From Anniella stebbinsi (lineage: Eukaryota > Chordata > Lepidosauria > Squamata > Anniellidae): a DNA stretch of 64,000 nucleotides. The stretch covers positions 9,642,001 through 9,706,000 of the forward strand of contig JARDYH010000005.1 in the NCBI GenBank assembly GCA_029215795.1. Direction: 5' to 3'. The translations under genes and the position numbers were made by a program. Below, piece after piece: positions 10,601 to 21,305 of the stretch; within the stretch, counting starts at the first letter, position 1; each line of letters starts with the position of its first letter. The notes under the pieces were generated by a model. The model was not told the DNA's origin. It ran no database searches and saw only the letters and a program-made list of their open reading frames with translations.

Positions 10601-11728
10601 GGTTCCTTATTTATTTTAATTTTGTTGAAGCCTATGTATAATTGCTAGAAAGTGGTATGCATTTCATACGTATTCATTCCTATGGATATATACAAATCCA
10701 TGTACACCTCCAATGGGGCCCATGGCCATCACATTGGGAACCCCTTCATGGGCACCATTGTAGGTGCCTACAGATCCTCTGTTGGGGACCTCGGTGTCAG
10801 TGGAATAGAGGGAGTGCCATCTTGTCCTTTACTTCAGGTGCCATAATATCTTGGGTCAACCCTGCCACTTGCTCTGTCTCTGGGTTATATGAAGGGACAT
10901 ATCATGCAGTGCAGGCTGTGACCACACTGTTTTATATCAATGAAATGGTCCGTTGTCATTTTCAGTAAAAATTGCAGAATTTCCTGTGCTGTTCTAACCC
11001 CAAGAGATCTTTTGGGTCTCTGGCAATTTGGTCATGAAAAGTTCCTACTCCAAACCTGTCCTCAGCCACATACTCACTTAATATACTTAACGCAAGGCAT
11101 TCTGCGATTTGCAGGGCAGGGTGCAAAATATTTTATACCTTTGATTTGTGGCCTACAGAGCAGCATAGACGAGGACCACAATTTAGGCCGGTGCTTTCCT
11201 GTGGCTAGTTAGAGACTTAATTGGTTTTTTAAAAAATGAGGATGAAGTACAAAGAGATGTGGTGGTGTGGTTGTGGGGAACAATTTAGCAGGACAAAACC
11301 GATGTCAATGCATTTCAGTGGCCGCTGGGAAGGGCAGTTCTTTTACATTTTGTCATTTGGAGATGGTCCCTGAAAACCATTATGAAAGCGATCGATCACT
11401 TTTGGTTGATCATCATTCCTTCTAAGAGATAACTCAGCTGGTTGAGTGCCAACAGAGTTGGAGCTGAAACAGAGCCACGGAGAAGCAAGAGGGAAGTGTC
11501 AACAGGTTTGGGTGAGCCCTGAGGTATGCAGAAGTGCAAAACTTTAAAACAAACAAAGGGGAGGGGTAATGAATCCACCCTCAAAACAACCCAATGAGGG
11601 CTGAGCATGCTCAGTGGGCTCCAGGAGCCATGGAATGTTGAGTATCAATTGGAAAAGAAAAACAGAAAACTATGGGGGTGGGGGGAGTGGAAAGGGTGAA
11701 TTGGCCTGAGAGCCTTACAGCTTATAGC
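10601..11728. other. unannotated DNA
   Basis: No supported gene or repeat. Confidence 0.3.
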
Positions 11729-11845
11729 TGGGTAGGCAACCTGCTGTTTTGGAGTACAACTCCCGTTAGCCTGGGCCACCATGGTGAATGATCAGGGTTT
11801 ATGAGAGTTGTAGTGCAAAGCAACTAGAGGACAGTTGCTTATAGT
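11729..11845. repeat. family C palindromic MITE
   Basis: GGTAGGCAACCTGC, then GGAGTACAACTCCCGTTAGC and the inverted ATGAGAGTTGTAGTGC arm. The terminal repeats are worn. Confidence 0.6.
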
Positions 11846-13128
11846 ATCCTGAAGGAGGGCATGGGTGGCTGGAACCCTGACTAGGAGCACTCCCCTTAGA
11901 ATCTGAGGATATACTGCAACATTTTGTTGCGGGTCCTACTTGTCCGTTCCAATGGCCATTTGTATCATCAGTGTGCTCTCTTGGCCACTTGGAAGGAATC
12001 AGGATGTGACCAAGTGCAGCATGGGAGTGTGGACATTTACTGCTTACCTGGTGTGAAAGTTAAAGGAGGTCCCTTCACTTACTATGGCCACACTTTCTAA
12101 TGTATGAGTGAATGTGCAAAGGCTTTAGCTATTGTATTTAAAACAAGAGCCCTGAAGCCATCCTATAGTTTTGGGATTTATGGTTGCTCATCTAGCCCTA
12201 GGATCTCACCCGCTTCAGGTACAGGACTGATGATAAAGCCTGGAGAGGGGAGGTTTAATGCTGTGCAGCTCAGCTAAGGTACCTCACCCGCAACTTCCCC
12301 ATCAACACAGTCCCTTCTCTCCTTCCCACTGAAAATGGTTTCAGGAGAGACCAGTAGCACAAGCAGGTCGTTTTAGACTTTGGGGGCTGAATGCTCTTAC
12401 CTCATCCCTTTGCTATCTTCAAAATGTGGTAGGGTAGCCCGGCACTGTTTGGGGCCCTCCAGCTCAGGAGGCCCTGGGCTTCTGCCCTAAAGGCCTTCCC
12501 TGATAGCGCCACTGAAGCTGCCTAGGAGTCCTCATGGGTCTATCTTCAGAAGCGATGGGAAATATCTGAAACCCAGATCCTGGAGACGGACAAATGATGG
12601 GGGTAGGCCTGTTTGCTGGGTATCCCAGGGGTGCCTGACTGCCCGCTGTTGAAAGCAGGATGCTGGACTAGAGGCCCAAACCATCATCCTCGGAAGAGGC
12701 TCTGGAGCCAGTAGAAGAAGCCACAGAAAGGCATTGCCAGGGTTCTAGTTCCACAGATGCAGTTCTCTAGAGGAACCCTAGTGAATGGCACCCGTACGTC
12801 CAGAGGAGGCTCCATTACTATTCTCAGTCTCTGAGGATTCGGTCATGAAGGCATTAGCATGCCACAACCACTCCCACCTTGCCACAACCTGAGGCTGCTA
12901 AAACAGGCTGGGCCCCTTTAAGGGTCAAAGCCTCAGTCAAAGTAGAGGTGGAGCTAACCAGTCTAGAGGCCAGTAACTTCCTATTTAAGGCTTAGTCTTG
13001 CTTTGATCTTTGTTGGAGCAACATATGGAGAATTTTGTGTAGCCTGTGAAGTTTCTAGCCTGAGCGCCACTTGGAGCTGTCTATAGTGCTGATCTCTTTC
13101 TGCCTCGCTTCCTGAGAAACTTGACTCA
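11846..13128. other. unannotated DNA
   Basis: No gene or clear repeat is visible. Confidence 0.3.
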
Positions 13129-13484
13129 GGTCCCCTCTACAAGAATTCGGTTTGACTCCTGGTTGTCCGATTATGTGCATCTTCTCGCAGTCACTTTTAA
13201 GGTAAATCACTGTACGCGGGAGGTGGTTAAGCGCATAACTGGTGGCCTTACTGGTTGTATGAAATGCACTTTAGAGGTGTTTAATGCAGAGAATCACTTG
13301 TTTACATGATCATAAGGCGCTTTAACGGCTGCGGTAAATTAAAACTCGCTATTTAACATGCATTCGAGAATGCGCATAATCGGAGCAAAAAAGCGCCTCG
13401 ACCCCCGATTTGCGCTCCACTCTTGTAGAGGTCAAATTTTTAATGCACCTTGAAAGAGATTTAAATCGCTCTTGTAGAGGCACC
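13129..13484. mobile_element. family H element with inverted termini
   Basis: The left end GGTCCCCTCTACAAGAATTC and the inverted right end (minus strand GGTGCCTCTACAAGAGCGAT) form imperfect terminal inverted repeats about 350 bp apart. The interior is CpG-containing and non-coding (GCGCATAAC, AAGCGCCTCGACC). No target-site duplication is evident. Single copy in this window. Confidence 0.45.
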
Positions 13485-14008
13485 CCCACCTGTTCCAGCT
13501 CTGATCCCTAACAGAACCCTTCAACCCTCATGCCATCTCAGAGCATCATCAAGAGACCCATGGCCAGAAATGGTACATCAGCAGGTTCATTTTTGTGTTC
13601 TCAACTCTTCCACCCTGGATCTGATCCTGGGTTGCCTGCTGCTGTTGCCTGTTATTGCTCCTGGATGTCTTTCTGCACAGTTAATTTCCTGGGTCTGATT
13701 CTGTGACCAGCCTATACCAGCTTGCTGTGTTTACTTGTCCTTTTCCTGGGTGGTGGTGATGGTTGGTGAAGGCCTCAGATCCCACTGCCAGACCCCTTTA
13801 TTGGGGTTGCCACATTTTTTCCTGGCCCTGTTCCAGTGCCTTTAACTAGGGTCTGCCACCCATTTAGCAAGGGAGGCCTTTTCTCTAGCATTGTTTCTTT
13901 GTCAGGAAACACTTTCCCATTAGGCAGAGGAGCAGGGCCAGAAAAAAAAAAGCTGATGGATGTACCCATGGTTAAAAAACCAAAAGGAGGAGAGCATCCA
14001 CTTAGGTC
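13485..14008. other. unannotated DNA
   Basis: No supported gene. The open frames on both strands at 13775-14170 and 13836-14150 are by-products of the inverted repeat to the right. Confidence 0.3.
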
Positions 14009-14297
14009 AAAAAAGGAGAGAGAAGCGGTTCTCGGAATGCTGAGATACTTTATTAATTCTCGGCCAACGCGTTTCGGCCTACGTGGGTTTTTAAAGGCCT
14101 TCGTCAGGGGGTTGGTAAGAGAAGTCTGCAGAAAACTCTTGACAGAATGATAGTCTCTCGTGATATTCACTGGCGACTGAATATCTTACCAACCCCTTGA
14201 AGAAGGCCTTTAAAAACCCACATAGGCCAAAATGCTTTGGACATGAATTAATAAAGTATCTCAGCATTCCGAGAACCACTTCTCTCTCCCTTATTGT
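14009..14297. repeat. inverted-arm (fold-back) element, about 112-bp arms
   Basis: Left arm 14009-14125 and right arm 14184-14297 are inverted copies separated by about 58 bp. The left arm includes CGGAATGCTGAGATACTTTA and GGGTTTTTAAAGGCCTTCGT; the right arm carries TAAAGTATCTCAGCATTCCG and AAGGCCTTTAAAAACCCAC. Each arm holds a copy of the hammerhead-like motif described separately; the right-arm copy is decayed (AAAA in place of GAAA). There is no coding capacity. The fold-back form and motif suggest an inverted pair of retroelement termini. Confidence 0.75.
14060..14107 (-). ncRNA. hammerhead-like ribozyme motif (candidate)
   Basis: On the minus strand the order is CTGACGA (14107-14101), an extra A, a 5-bp hairpin GGCCT/AGGCC, then GAAA (14075-14072) and CGCGTTGG. 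This is the order of the hammerhead core: CUGANGA, stem II, GAAA, short stem III with a UU before the cleavage site. Against it, one A lies unpaired between CTGACGA and stem II, stem III is at most a 2-bp palindrome (ACGCGT), and stem I pairs poorly. Hammerhead motifs with very short stem III are known from Penelope-like retroelements. Activity is not shown. Confidence 0.35.
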
Positions 14298-14324
14298 ACC
14301 CATGATTGGCTTATAACTCTTTAA

Positions 14325-14400
14325 TTCACTGGTGGACAACATGTGGCTCTCCAAATGTGGCTGGACCGCATTGCCGGTGGTGAGGGATGAGGGCAGTGAC
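14325..14400. repeat. family C fragment
   Basis: GTGGACAACATGTGGCTCTC followed by GTGAGGGATGAGGGC; left half of a family C copy only. Confidence 0.4.
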
Positions 14401-14519
14401 AGCCACATCACGCCTTCCCCAACACTGCCTTTGTTGGAGCCAATGTCTCGCTGGCGATAACGGAAGTCCTCAAGCACCCTTCCCCCATCCCCAGACCTAT
14501 CAGCCCGGCCAAACGGATG

Positions 14520-14960
14520 TTGAGTGCATTAGCCTGCGGCTGGCTGGCTAAGTGGCTCTGAGCAGTGGGTTTGCCATTGCTTAGACGCACTTTGCTGGGC
14601 AGTGCCTTGGGAGGACAGATGAATTATTCAGACCGCATCCCTCCCTCCTCCCTTGGCCCCCTAGCATCAGTTCTGCTTCCCATATTTCAGGCCTTCTAAC
14701 CTCCCACCAGGCACCCCTGGGCACATGTCCAGCCTTGGGGAAGCCGACGAGGGTAGGTACAGGGGTGGCTGCGTACCTGCGGAAGGGGGGGGATTTAGTG
14801 CTGGGGACCAGATGATGCGTCCTCCATCCCTTTGCCTTTCACAAGCCAGTGACTCCGGAGCGATGAAATCAGTCGTAAATGTGCAAAATCACACGCGCGC
14901 CCGGTGTGTGATGAAGAGAGGAGAATTAATTATTGGAGCCGTAAGGCGGCAAGGCAAGGA
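14520..14960. promoter_or_regulatory. candidate conserved non-coding block
   Basis: A stretch free of recognisable repeats with GGACAGATGAATTATTCAGA, ATGAAATCAGTCGTAAATGT and GAGAATTAATTATTGGAGCC. The clustered TAATTATT/AATTAATT words resemble homeodomain sites. Function is inferred from composition only. Confidence 0.2.
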
Positions 14961-15426
14961 AGGTGGTGTGGGGCAAACAAGGGCGAGGGAACACAGCCCT
15001 CCAATGGTGGCAACAGAGGATGGATGAAAAGAGAAATAGGGGAAAGGTTCTTCAGATACGGTTGCCACCTTTGCCACTGACAGAGAAATGTCACCAGTTA
15101 AATTTCTGTGTTGTTGGGCTGCTGTTAAAGGCGCAGAAGCAGGACCTGGAAGGGGAAAAAAAAGGGTGACAGCCTTTTATTTCCAAGGTGCTAGACAAGG
15201 TGTAATGGAGACTAGAGAGGTTCCTTTAACTCTAGGCTTGGCCATCGTGAAGGATGGGAAACTGTAGCCTACTGATATGCAACAAAAGCTGCCCTGCCCT
15301 TTGGAACATTTCTTTTCTTTTTCTATAATAGCCAAGGAAACTTCTATCTCTGTCTTTGCATCTGGTCATCCTTAGGTAAGGTGGAGAGGCACATTTGGTA
15401 GTGTGTGTGGGGAGGAGATGGTAGAC
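14961..15426. other. unannotated DNA
   Basis: No gene or repeat recognised. Confidence 0.3.
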
Positions 15427-15542
15427 CTGCCTTCCTCAACTAAGTGTCCCCTAGAGGTGCTGGACTACAACTCCCATCATGTGGGCTGGGAGTGATGGGA
15501 GCTGCATTCCAACACCTGGGGGGGGGGTACCAGGTTGGTGAA
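15427..15542. repeat. family C palindromic MITE
   Basis: CTACAACTCCCATCATGTGG on the left arm and GTGATGGGAGCTGCATTCCA on the right arm, bounded by CCTTCCTCAAC and TACCAGGTTGGTG. Confidence 0.75.
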
Positions 15543-15768
15543 AGATGTGGTAAATGAAGGCTGCTGCTTCCTAGTCCGTATTGATGCCATGAAGGTTCAC
15601 ACTGTTAAGAGCAGCAGAGCAGAGTGCCAAAGTCCTTCCACCTTGCTTAGAGATGTTTGGGATTTGGAACATCTCCCCACCCCACAGCTTTTAAAACAAA
15701 TAGGCCCTCGCTCTGAGAGAAGCCAGGGCTATGTTACTCCAAATGCTCCAGAGTTCCTAAAGGCCAGA

Positions 15769-16001
15769 CAGTGGAGGCTGGTGGCGCCGATCTCGGTGGG
15801 GCTGTAAATCCATTCTGGGTTCAGCCAGAACTCTAAAGCATACGCTGAGTTTTTTAACTGACCCCTGGATAGTTTGTATGTAGTTTGTTTATATGCTTTT
15901 TATGCTTTTTTAATTTTGTATATTGGTTTTTAAATGTTCAATGTTTTTAATCTTTATAAACCACCCAGAGAGCTTTGGCTATGGGGAGGTATATAAATGT
16001 A

Positions 16002-16047
<46 letters not shown>

Positions 16048-16168
16048 GCTATTCAAGGTTCTAAGCCCCCTAATAGGCTCAGTACCTTGGACAGCTCCTT
16101 TAGAGTTCTGACTAAAACCCAGAATGGATTTACAGGCCCACTGAAATCAGAGCCACCAGCCTCCACTG
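15769..16168. mobile_element. family D MITE split by an L2-type tail
   Basis: The left end CAGTGGAGGCTGGTGGCGCC and right end GAGCCACCAGCCTCCACTG are intact inverted termini. The element stops at AACTCTAAAG (15837) and resumes at CTATTCAAGG (16048) after a retrotransposon tail. Flanks show no clear duplication. Confidence 0.8.
15838..16047 (+). repeat. L2-type LINE 3' tail inside family D, ending in (AAT)n
   Basis: AT-rich 3' UTR with CCACCCAGAGAGCTTTGGCT and GAGGTATATAAATGTAAAT, then (AAT)n from about 16002 to 16046. It is inserted in the D element, so it is younger than that D copy. Confidence 0.8.
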
Positions 16169-16350
16169 GGTTCCGGAGTGACAATGGGCAGAGTTTCCCC
16201 TCTTTCTACTTATGCATACACACGCTCAGCAGCAAGGAGGCTCCGGGAGTACAGCCATTGGGGTGGAGGAGGATGGGACTCTGGCTACCTACAGCTGAGG
16301 TCTGTTCTTCACCTGCCCTTCACCACTCAGGCAGTAGAGGGGGTGGGCTC

Positions 16351-16388
16351 ACACACACACACAAACACACACACACACACACACACAG
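16351..16388. repeat. (CA)n microsatellite
   Basis: CA dinucleotide run with one interruption. Confidence 0.95.
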
Positions 16389-16854
16389 AGGGGGAGGGCA
16401 GCTCAGGCGGAGCTGTCAGCCGCTACCATGCCCTGATGAAGATGCTCTTGGACGAGCAAGTGGCACCAGCTGCGTGTGTCCTCATTGCCCAGCGTGAAGC
16501 ACCCTTGGTCCCCTCCGGCCACCCGCCGTCTCACCTGGCACATGCGATCACTTCAGTTCCTCATGCTCTCTGCTGACTATGGGCAGCCAGGGCTTTCCTC
16601 TGCTGCGCAGCCAGCAGTGGAGACCTGGGTGAGTTCTAGCTGCAAACCCAGGAAGGAGAAGGGTCTCTGCAGATTCCAGTGGCCAACATTTTATACTAAC
16701 TCCTGCTCCTCTGTCGTCAGCAGCCACCCGATCAGCAGATGTCAGCAGATGGTGGGTGTTCATATCCCCACAAAGCTTCGCATTGGCGGGTTTAAGAGCA
16801 GCCAGACGGTGGAACATTTTTTTAATTAGTTGGCAATGCTACTAGAGCCTAGAG
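16389..16854. other. unannotated DNA
   Basis: No gene recognised; open frames in all phases reflect low stop-codon density. Confidence 0.3.
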
Positions 16855-16987
16855 CAAAGGAGGGCTATTCTCCAGATGTTGTTGGACTGCAACTCCCATC
16901 AGCCCAAGCCAGCATGGTAAGCAGTGAAGAGTGATGGAAGCTGCAGTCCAATGACATCTGGAGGGCCACAGGTTGCCCACCCCTGGG
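16855..16987. repeat. family C palindromic MITE
   Basis: TCTCCAGATGTTGTTGGACT, CAACTCCCATCAGCCC, the inverse GTGATGGAAGCTGCAGTCCA and CATCTGGAGGGCCACAGGTT. This is a near full-length copy. Confidence 0.85.
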
Positions 16988-17084
16988 CTAGAGACTGGAA
17001 GCCAGGAATCCTGCCTCGATTCCACTCCCAGCTATGGAAGGAGGGGGTGTCTAGGGAATGAGAGAACATGTAGATGGGGTTCAA

Positions 17085-17265
17085 AGGAACATAAGAAGTT
17101 GCCTTCTACAGAGCCAGACCATTGTCCTATTTAGCTCAGTATTGTCCACACTGATTGGCGCAACTCTTGAGGGTTTCAGCCTTTCCCAGTCTTGCCTGGA
17201 GACACCAGGAGTGAACCTGAAGCATTTTGCATGTAAAACAAGGGCTCTACTCTTGAGCTATGGTT
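17085..17265 (-). repeat. second tRNA-derived SINE type, head on the minus strand
   Basis: On the minus strand it starts with CCATAGCTCAAGAGTAGAGC (tRNA-like A box), then AGGTTCACTCCTGGTGTCTC (B box region), and ends with CTTCTTATGTTCC. The minus-strand order (tRNA-like head, body, tail) is that of a Pol III SINE with a different head from the 2228-2472 type. Partial heads of the same type are at 32745-32785 and 62262-62345. Confidence 0.7.
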
Positions 17266-17424
17266 TTCTGCCTTACTGATTAGGAAATCCTAGTCATTGG
17301 ACAAAGGGGGCTGTCCCCAAACATTTTGATGCCTCAAGAAGATCCAAATGGCACCACCTCCTCCTCCTCCTGATTACCATGGGCCACAACCCACCAAAGG
17401 GATGTCCTGCATGATCCACCTTGG

Positions 17425-17632
17425 GCCTGTTCAGACAACACACTAAGCCATGGTTAGGCCACTAACCCTTTTGCAGCAAATTGTTAGTGAGAGAGTTTAA
17501 ACTGTGGTTCTGTAGCCACATGGTTAGGAACAGTTCACATGACATACTAAGTCATGGTTCACATGATACGCTAAGCTATAATGTTTAGCTCAAAATGCTT
17601 AACCACCGTGGCTTAACTTGTCCTGAACAGTG
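17425..17632. mobile_element. family B palindromic MITE
   Basis: The left end GCCTGTTCAGACAACACACT continues with AAGCCATGGTTAGGCC; the right end is ACCACCGTGGCTTAACTTGT followed by CCTGAACAG. The interior includes GCAGCAAATTGTTAGTGAG and GGTTCACATGATACGCTAAG. The other copy is at 46754-47463. Confidence 0.75.
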
Positions 17633-18039
17633 TCATCGAAAGGAATAGGAGTTGCACTCTGGTTTATTCCAGTGGGACTTGTTCAGGTGACCTAGAAACC
17701 CTGTTCTCCAGGGTAGCCAACTGATCAGAAAAAAACTCATCTCGGCTTGCTCCTGTGCCTTGAACAGCAGGTGATACGCCGAAACCAACAGTTGAAGCTT
17801 TTCTCAGCATGAAGATAAACCTGATCATTTGCTCATTTTTGTGGATCAAATCACTGTTTAAAAGCACAACTGCTAGGTCTGATTAAAAAGTTGGCAACCC
17901 TATGGCTTCCTCCTCCTAGATATGCATTGGTAGTTTGTGGTATGATGCACTTACAGGCATTGCATTTTTCACTGGTTCAAAGCTCCCTTGGCTTTGATAA
18001 CTGGCTCTGTTGCCTTGTGAGCTGGCTGAAATCAAGCAA
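17633..18039. other. unannotated DNA
   Basis: No gene recognised. Confidence 0.3.
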
Positions 18040-18215
18040 CTCTAACAACAGTTAAAGCTTCAGGATCCCTGCCCTCTTGACCAGATACAAAAGAGCTTAG
18101 TGTTGTGATGAAGAGGGAATTTCACCAGGTGCTGCAGGCATACAAATGGCACCTGCTGAATCCCCTTTTTTATACAACTGTTAAAGTTACAGGAGACCTG
18201 TCCTTTGGGATGGAC
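18040..18215. mobile_element. family A hAT-like MITE, right half
   Basis: AACAGTTAAAGCTTCAGGAT, then CTTGACCAGATACAAAAGAG, GAAGAGGGAATTTCACCAGG and ACAACTGTTAAAGTTACAGG, in family A order. Both terminal TAGGGTGACCA repeats are missing. It is of the sub-type with GGTGCTGCA in the middle. Confidence 0.75.
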
Positions 18216-19246
18216 CTGATTTGGCCTCTGTCGGGCTTGAGCAAAGGCATCAGTTAATGACAGCTGGAGTCAGTCAAAGAGAGAGGCTGAGTTTTAGACT
18301 TTGGAAACTAACAGCATTTTGTGTGTGTGTGGGGGGGAACAGCTGGTTGTGTCCCTCTAGAAATCTGTAGGAGAAGCAGTGAACTTTGGGGTGTTAAGCT
18401 GTATACCCTCACCCATGCTCAATTTGTATATATGTGTAAATGAGGGGTAGGAAATACCCCACCCCCGCCTGGCCTGTTTTGTGGCCCTGAATTTTGACCG
18501 TGAAAAAAAAAGCCACATTTTCACTTTAAAACTGTTAGCAGAACTCAGGCTCCAGGTCACTGAACCTGGAGCTAAAGAGTTAAAATGTACCTGAACAAGG
18601 TGGGAGGGGATTATTGGGATGCTTGCTCCTCCCTTCCTGTCTCCTCCCTCTACTTCCTCCTTGTTGTTCCCTGGCTCATGGACTGCTGACAGCATGGCTG
18701 ACCTGAGCCATCCTATCCCAGGATGTAAAGTTACCTGTCCCTAAAGTTTGTTTTAAACCACCTCGAGTGTTTCTTTCGTTGACACGTTCAGACGACAATA
18801 AAAACAAGATGTGGATGGAAAGCATACCTCGTTTTAATATAAATTTGTGCTCCCTGTGGCTTCTCAGGAACATAATTTTGCATTAAAATAAGGCTCTCTA
18901 CGCAACTTGTTTTGAAGTGAAAATGCTGCTTTTTTTGCTGCTGAATTTTGGTGGCAATTCAGCAGCGGTGATTTCAGCGGTGGGGGCATGTGATCTCTGG
19001 TGGGATCTGGGGCTCAGAAATTGACCTCCAGACTCTTTGAAGTTGTTTACCTCTGCTGTTAAGAAACCAAACATCCCAACCTCCAGTGACAGGATTCCAA
19101 AGAAACCAAACCCCAAGTATAATGTCTCCACCCCTAGCGGTTTCACCGGTCAGAGAATTGAGATGCAGGAGGCATCACACTTTTCATGCTCGATTAGGAT
19201 TAAAAATGGACAAGGGGGGAAAAGGCACAAATTATATCCCAAACCA
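18216..19246. other. unannotated DNA
   Basis: No gene or clear repeat. Confidence 0.3.
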
Positions 19247-19470
19247 GGAGAGACATTATTCTCAAGTGCCTGAAAATGCTTTAATAAGCCTAATGTGTTT
19301 TGGAAATATATTTTCTTCCTCAGGGGCTGCTTGTCCTTCTCTGCATATATTTAGAAAAATTTTACTGATTTGTCCTCTGTTTCAAACAGAGAAAAACAAA
19401 GGAAATACCGTTCTGAAATGCATCGAGTTTATTAAAACATTTTCAGGCCCTTGAGAATATCTTCTCTACT
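19247..19470. repeat. inverted-arm (fold-back) element, degraded
   Basis: The left arm CATTATTCTCAAGTGCCTGA...AATGCTTTAATAA and the right arm TTTATTAAAACATTTTCAGG...CCTTGAGAATA are inverted copies about 150 bp apart. On the minus strand of the left arm lies CCTGAGGAAGAAAATATATT followed by TCCAAAAC: a CTGAGGA core, a GAAA/TTTC hairpin and a degraded GAAAC. On the plus strand of the right arm CTGAAATGCATCGAG corresponds to the GAAACGCGTTGG part of the 14009-14297 element. Confidence 0.5.
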
Positions 19471-20217
19471 CTTTTTCTTTTGGTCTGGATTAAGCTTGTT
19501 AACTGATCAAACGAGGGCTCTGCCTAACAGCAGTTTCAACTGCAGGAATTAATAGGTGTACTTGCTGCTCTCCATGCTATATTAAAAAAAACCCCTACTG
19601 ATATCTTTGGTTAAAACTGCCATGCAAGGCCCAAGAGGAGAGGAAGCAGGTATCTTTCTGGTCAGTTGGCAATCCTACACTGGATTGATGTGGGCACAAG
19701 ACTAGTGCTAAACTTGTGAGGTTTTTTTTTTTGGTTTTGTTTTAAATAGCTGGAAAGGATTCTTGGATTTTTCAGTTGTTATCAGTGCCGCTCTTTCATC
19801 TTGGATTCTCAAGGCCAAACTAGATGTGATGTTAACCATGAGTACACAATTAATATGCATGTTTTTAAAAAGCAAATAGCTGTGGGTGGATTGAGGCCAT
19901 CATGTACCCTCACTCCCACAGTCCAGATGAAAATTGCACCCCCACCCTGCTATTGGTTCCATTGGTGTGTACGGGGACACCCCCCTGGATTAATAGCAGC
20001 TATAAGGGGAGGGGTAGAGATTTTCTTTTGGGATGCAGCTGGGGGTTAAAGGGTTAATCCTCCCTCCATCTCCTCATAGTCTTATGTATGCTCCCTAACC
20101 CAAGAGGGTTAATTGAATTATTTATAAAAATGCAATTTCATTGCTTATGTGCAATTAATTCCACATCTAGTTTAATCTTCAGTCTCCTGTCTTTTTCCGG
20201 GGGGGGGGGGAGATCCT
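19471..20217. other. unannotated DNA
   Basis: No gene recognised. A G run lies at 20200-20210. Confidence 0.3.
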
Positions 20218-20310
20218 TCCTAAGAAGAAAGGCCATACTAGGTCAGGCCAAGGGTCCATCTAGTCCAGCGTTCCACACAGAATGTTCCTGGAAGTGGGTG
20301 GAAGAGATTT
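20218..20310 (-). repeat. CR1-like LINE fragment
   Basis: GGCCATACTAGGTCAGGCCA followed by GGGTCCATCTAGTCCAGCGT is the reverse complement of the CR1 3' region containing CTGGACTAGATGGACCC, comparable with GGATTAGATGGACCC near 61440. Confidence 0.6.
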
Positions 20311-20335
20311 CCCCAATTTCAGCTGTCTCAGATTA

Positions 20336-20518
20336 GAGGGCTGTGCACAGATCCGGATCTCGAATCCGGAGCAGATTGAGCTGATCCGGGCCTCCCAGAT
20401 CCAGATCCAAGTCGAATCGGATCAGGCCCAATCCAATCCGAGTCGGATCAGGCTTGATCTGGACCTGACAGATCCGGATCTGGATTGGATCGGATCAGGG
20501 GGTCCGTGCACAGCCCTA
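20336..20518. mobile_element. family K element (GGATC-rich), short copy
   Basis: The left end GAGGGCTGTGCACAGATCC and right end CCGTGCACAGCCCTA are inverted. The interior is almost entirely degenerate GGATC/GATCC words. It is a 183-bp version of the 522-bp element at 42481-43002. No target-site duplication is visible. Confidence 0.7.
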
Positions 20519-20640
20519 GTATTTATTGATTTATTACATTTCTGTACTGCCCAATAGCCAAAGCTGTATGAGTCCAAAACATCTGGGGAGCATCAGTTTG
20601 GGGCTGATAAAAAATAACATTTCAGTAATCCTAATAGTTT
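20519..20640 (-). repeat. L2-type tail fragment
   Basis: TATTTATTGATTTATTACAT followed by TTCTGTACTGCCCAATAGCC is the reverse complement of the ...GGGCAGTA...AAATAAATA tail seen in other L2-type copies. Confidence 0.5.
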
Positions 20641-21174
20641 ATCTCAATAACGTCACAGAAAGGGCAGTAGGGCTGTTCATAAAATATGTTTCCCATCAAG
20701 GAGCAGTGGGGGGGGGGAGGGGGGAAGGAATTGGGTGAAATGCGATGTCGTAATGAGGCCTCAGCCAAAATTCTTGCTGCAGTCCTGTTTTGGGAACCCA
20801 GACTACTGCTGATATTCAGTGGAGAGGTGGCCGGCAGCAAAGGAATTCTTAACTCTTTCTCCTTCTAGCATGTCTTGTTGAAACTCCTACCCAGGTGCTT
20901 TGAATCTACCCTGCTAGGGTTTCAAATCCATATTTACTTCACAAACTTTGGTCTGGAATGCCAGCATGTTATTGTTATTTACTCATAAAGTCCCTCAAAT
21001 TTACTAAATGCTGTGCAGAGATTAAAGAACAAGGCTGTCCCTGACCATTTGGAAATGTCATGAAAAGGAAAAACAGATAGGGGTGGTGGAAGAGGAAGGT
21101 AAACAAATTCATGTCCCAAGACTTAGGGCACGATCAGGACTTTTTACTGTCTAAACTGTAGGACTTTTCCCCTG
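20641..21174. other. unannotated DNA
   Basis: No gene recognised. Confidence 0.3.
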
Positions 21175-21305
21175 TGTAAATGTGCATAGGATTGTGACCT
21201 TAAAGTTACTTCTAGTGAAATCCTATACATGTCTACTCAGAAGTGAACCCCATTAGGTTCTATGAGACTTACTGCTGGGTATGTGTGCATAGGATTGCCG
21301 CCATA
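21175..21305. repeat. interspersed repeat with TGCATAGGATTG ends
   Basis: GTGCATAGGATTGTGACCTT on the left, CTACTCAGAAGTGAACCCCA and GGTTCTATGAGACTTACT in the middle, and GTGTGCATAGGATTGCC on the right. Related pieces lie at 23985-24036, 32425-32510, 47895-47981 plus 48286-48345, and 52680-52715. Class unknown to me. Confidence 0.65.

Noticed and set aside
14060..14297. Firm call of an active hammerhead ribozyme
   Set aside because: The extra A before stem II, poor stem I and decayed second arm do not allow a firm call. It is kept as a candidate only.
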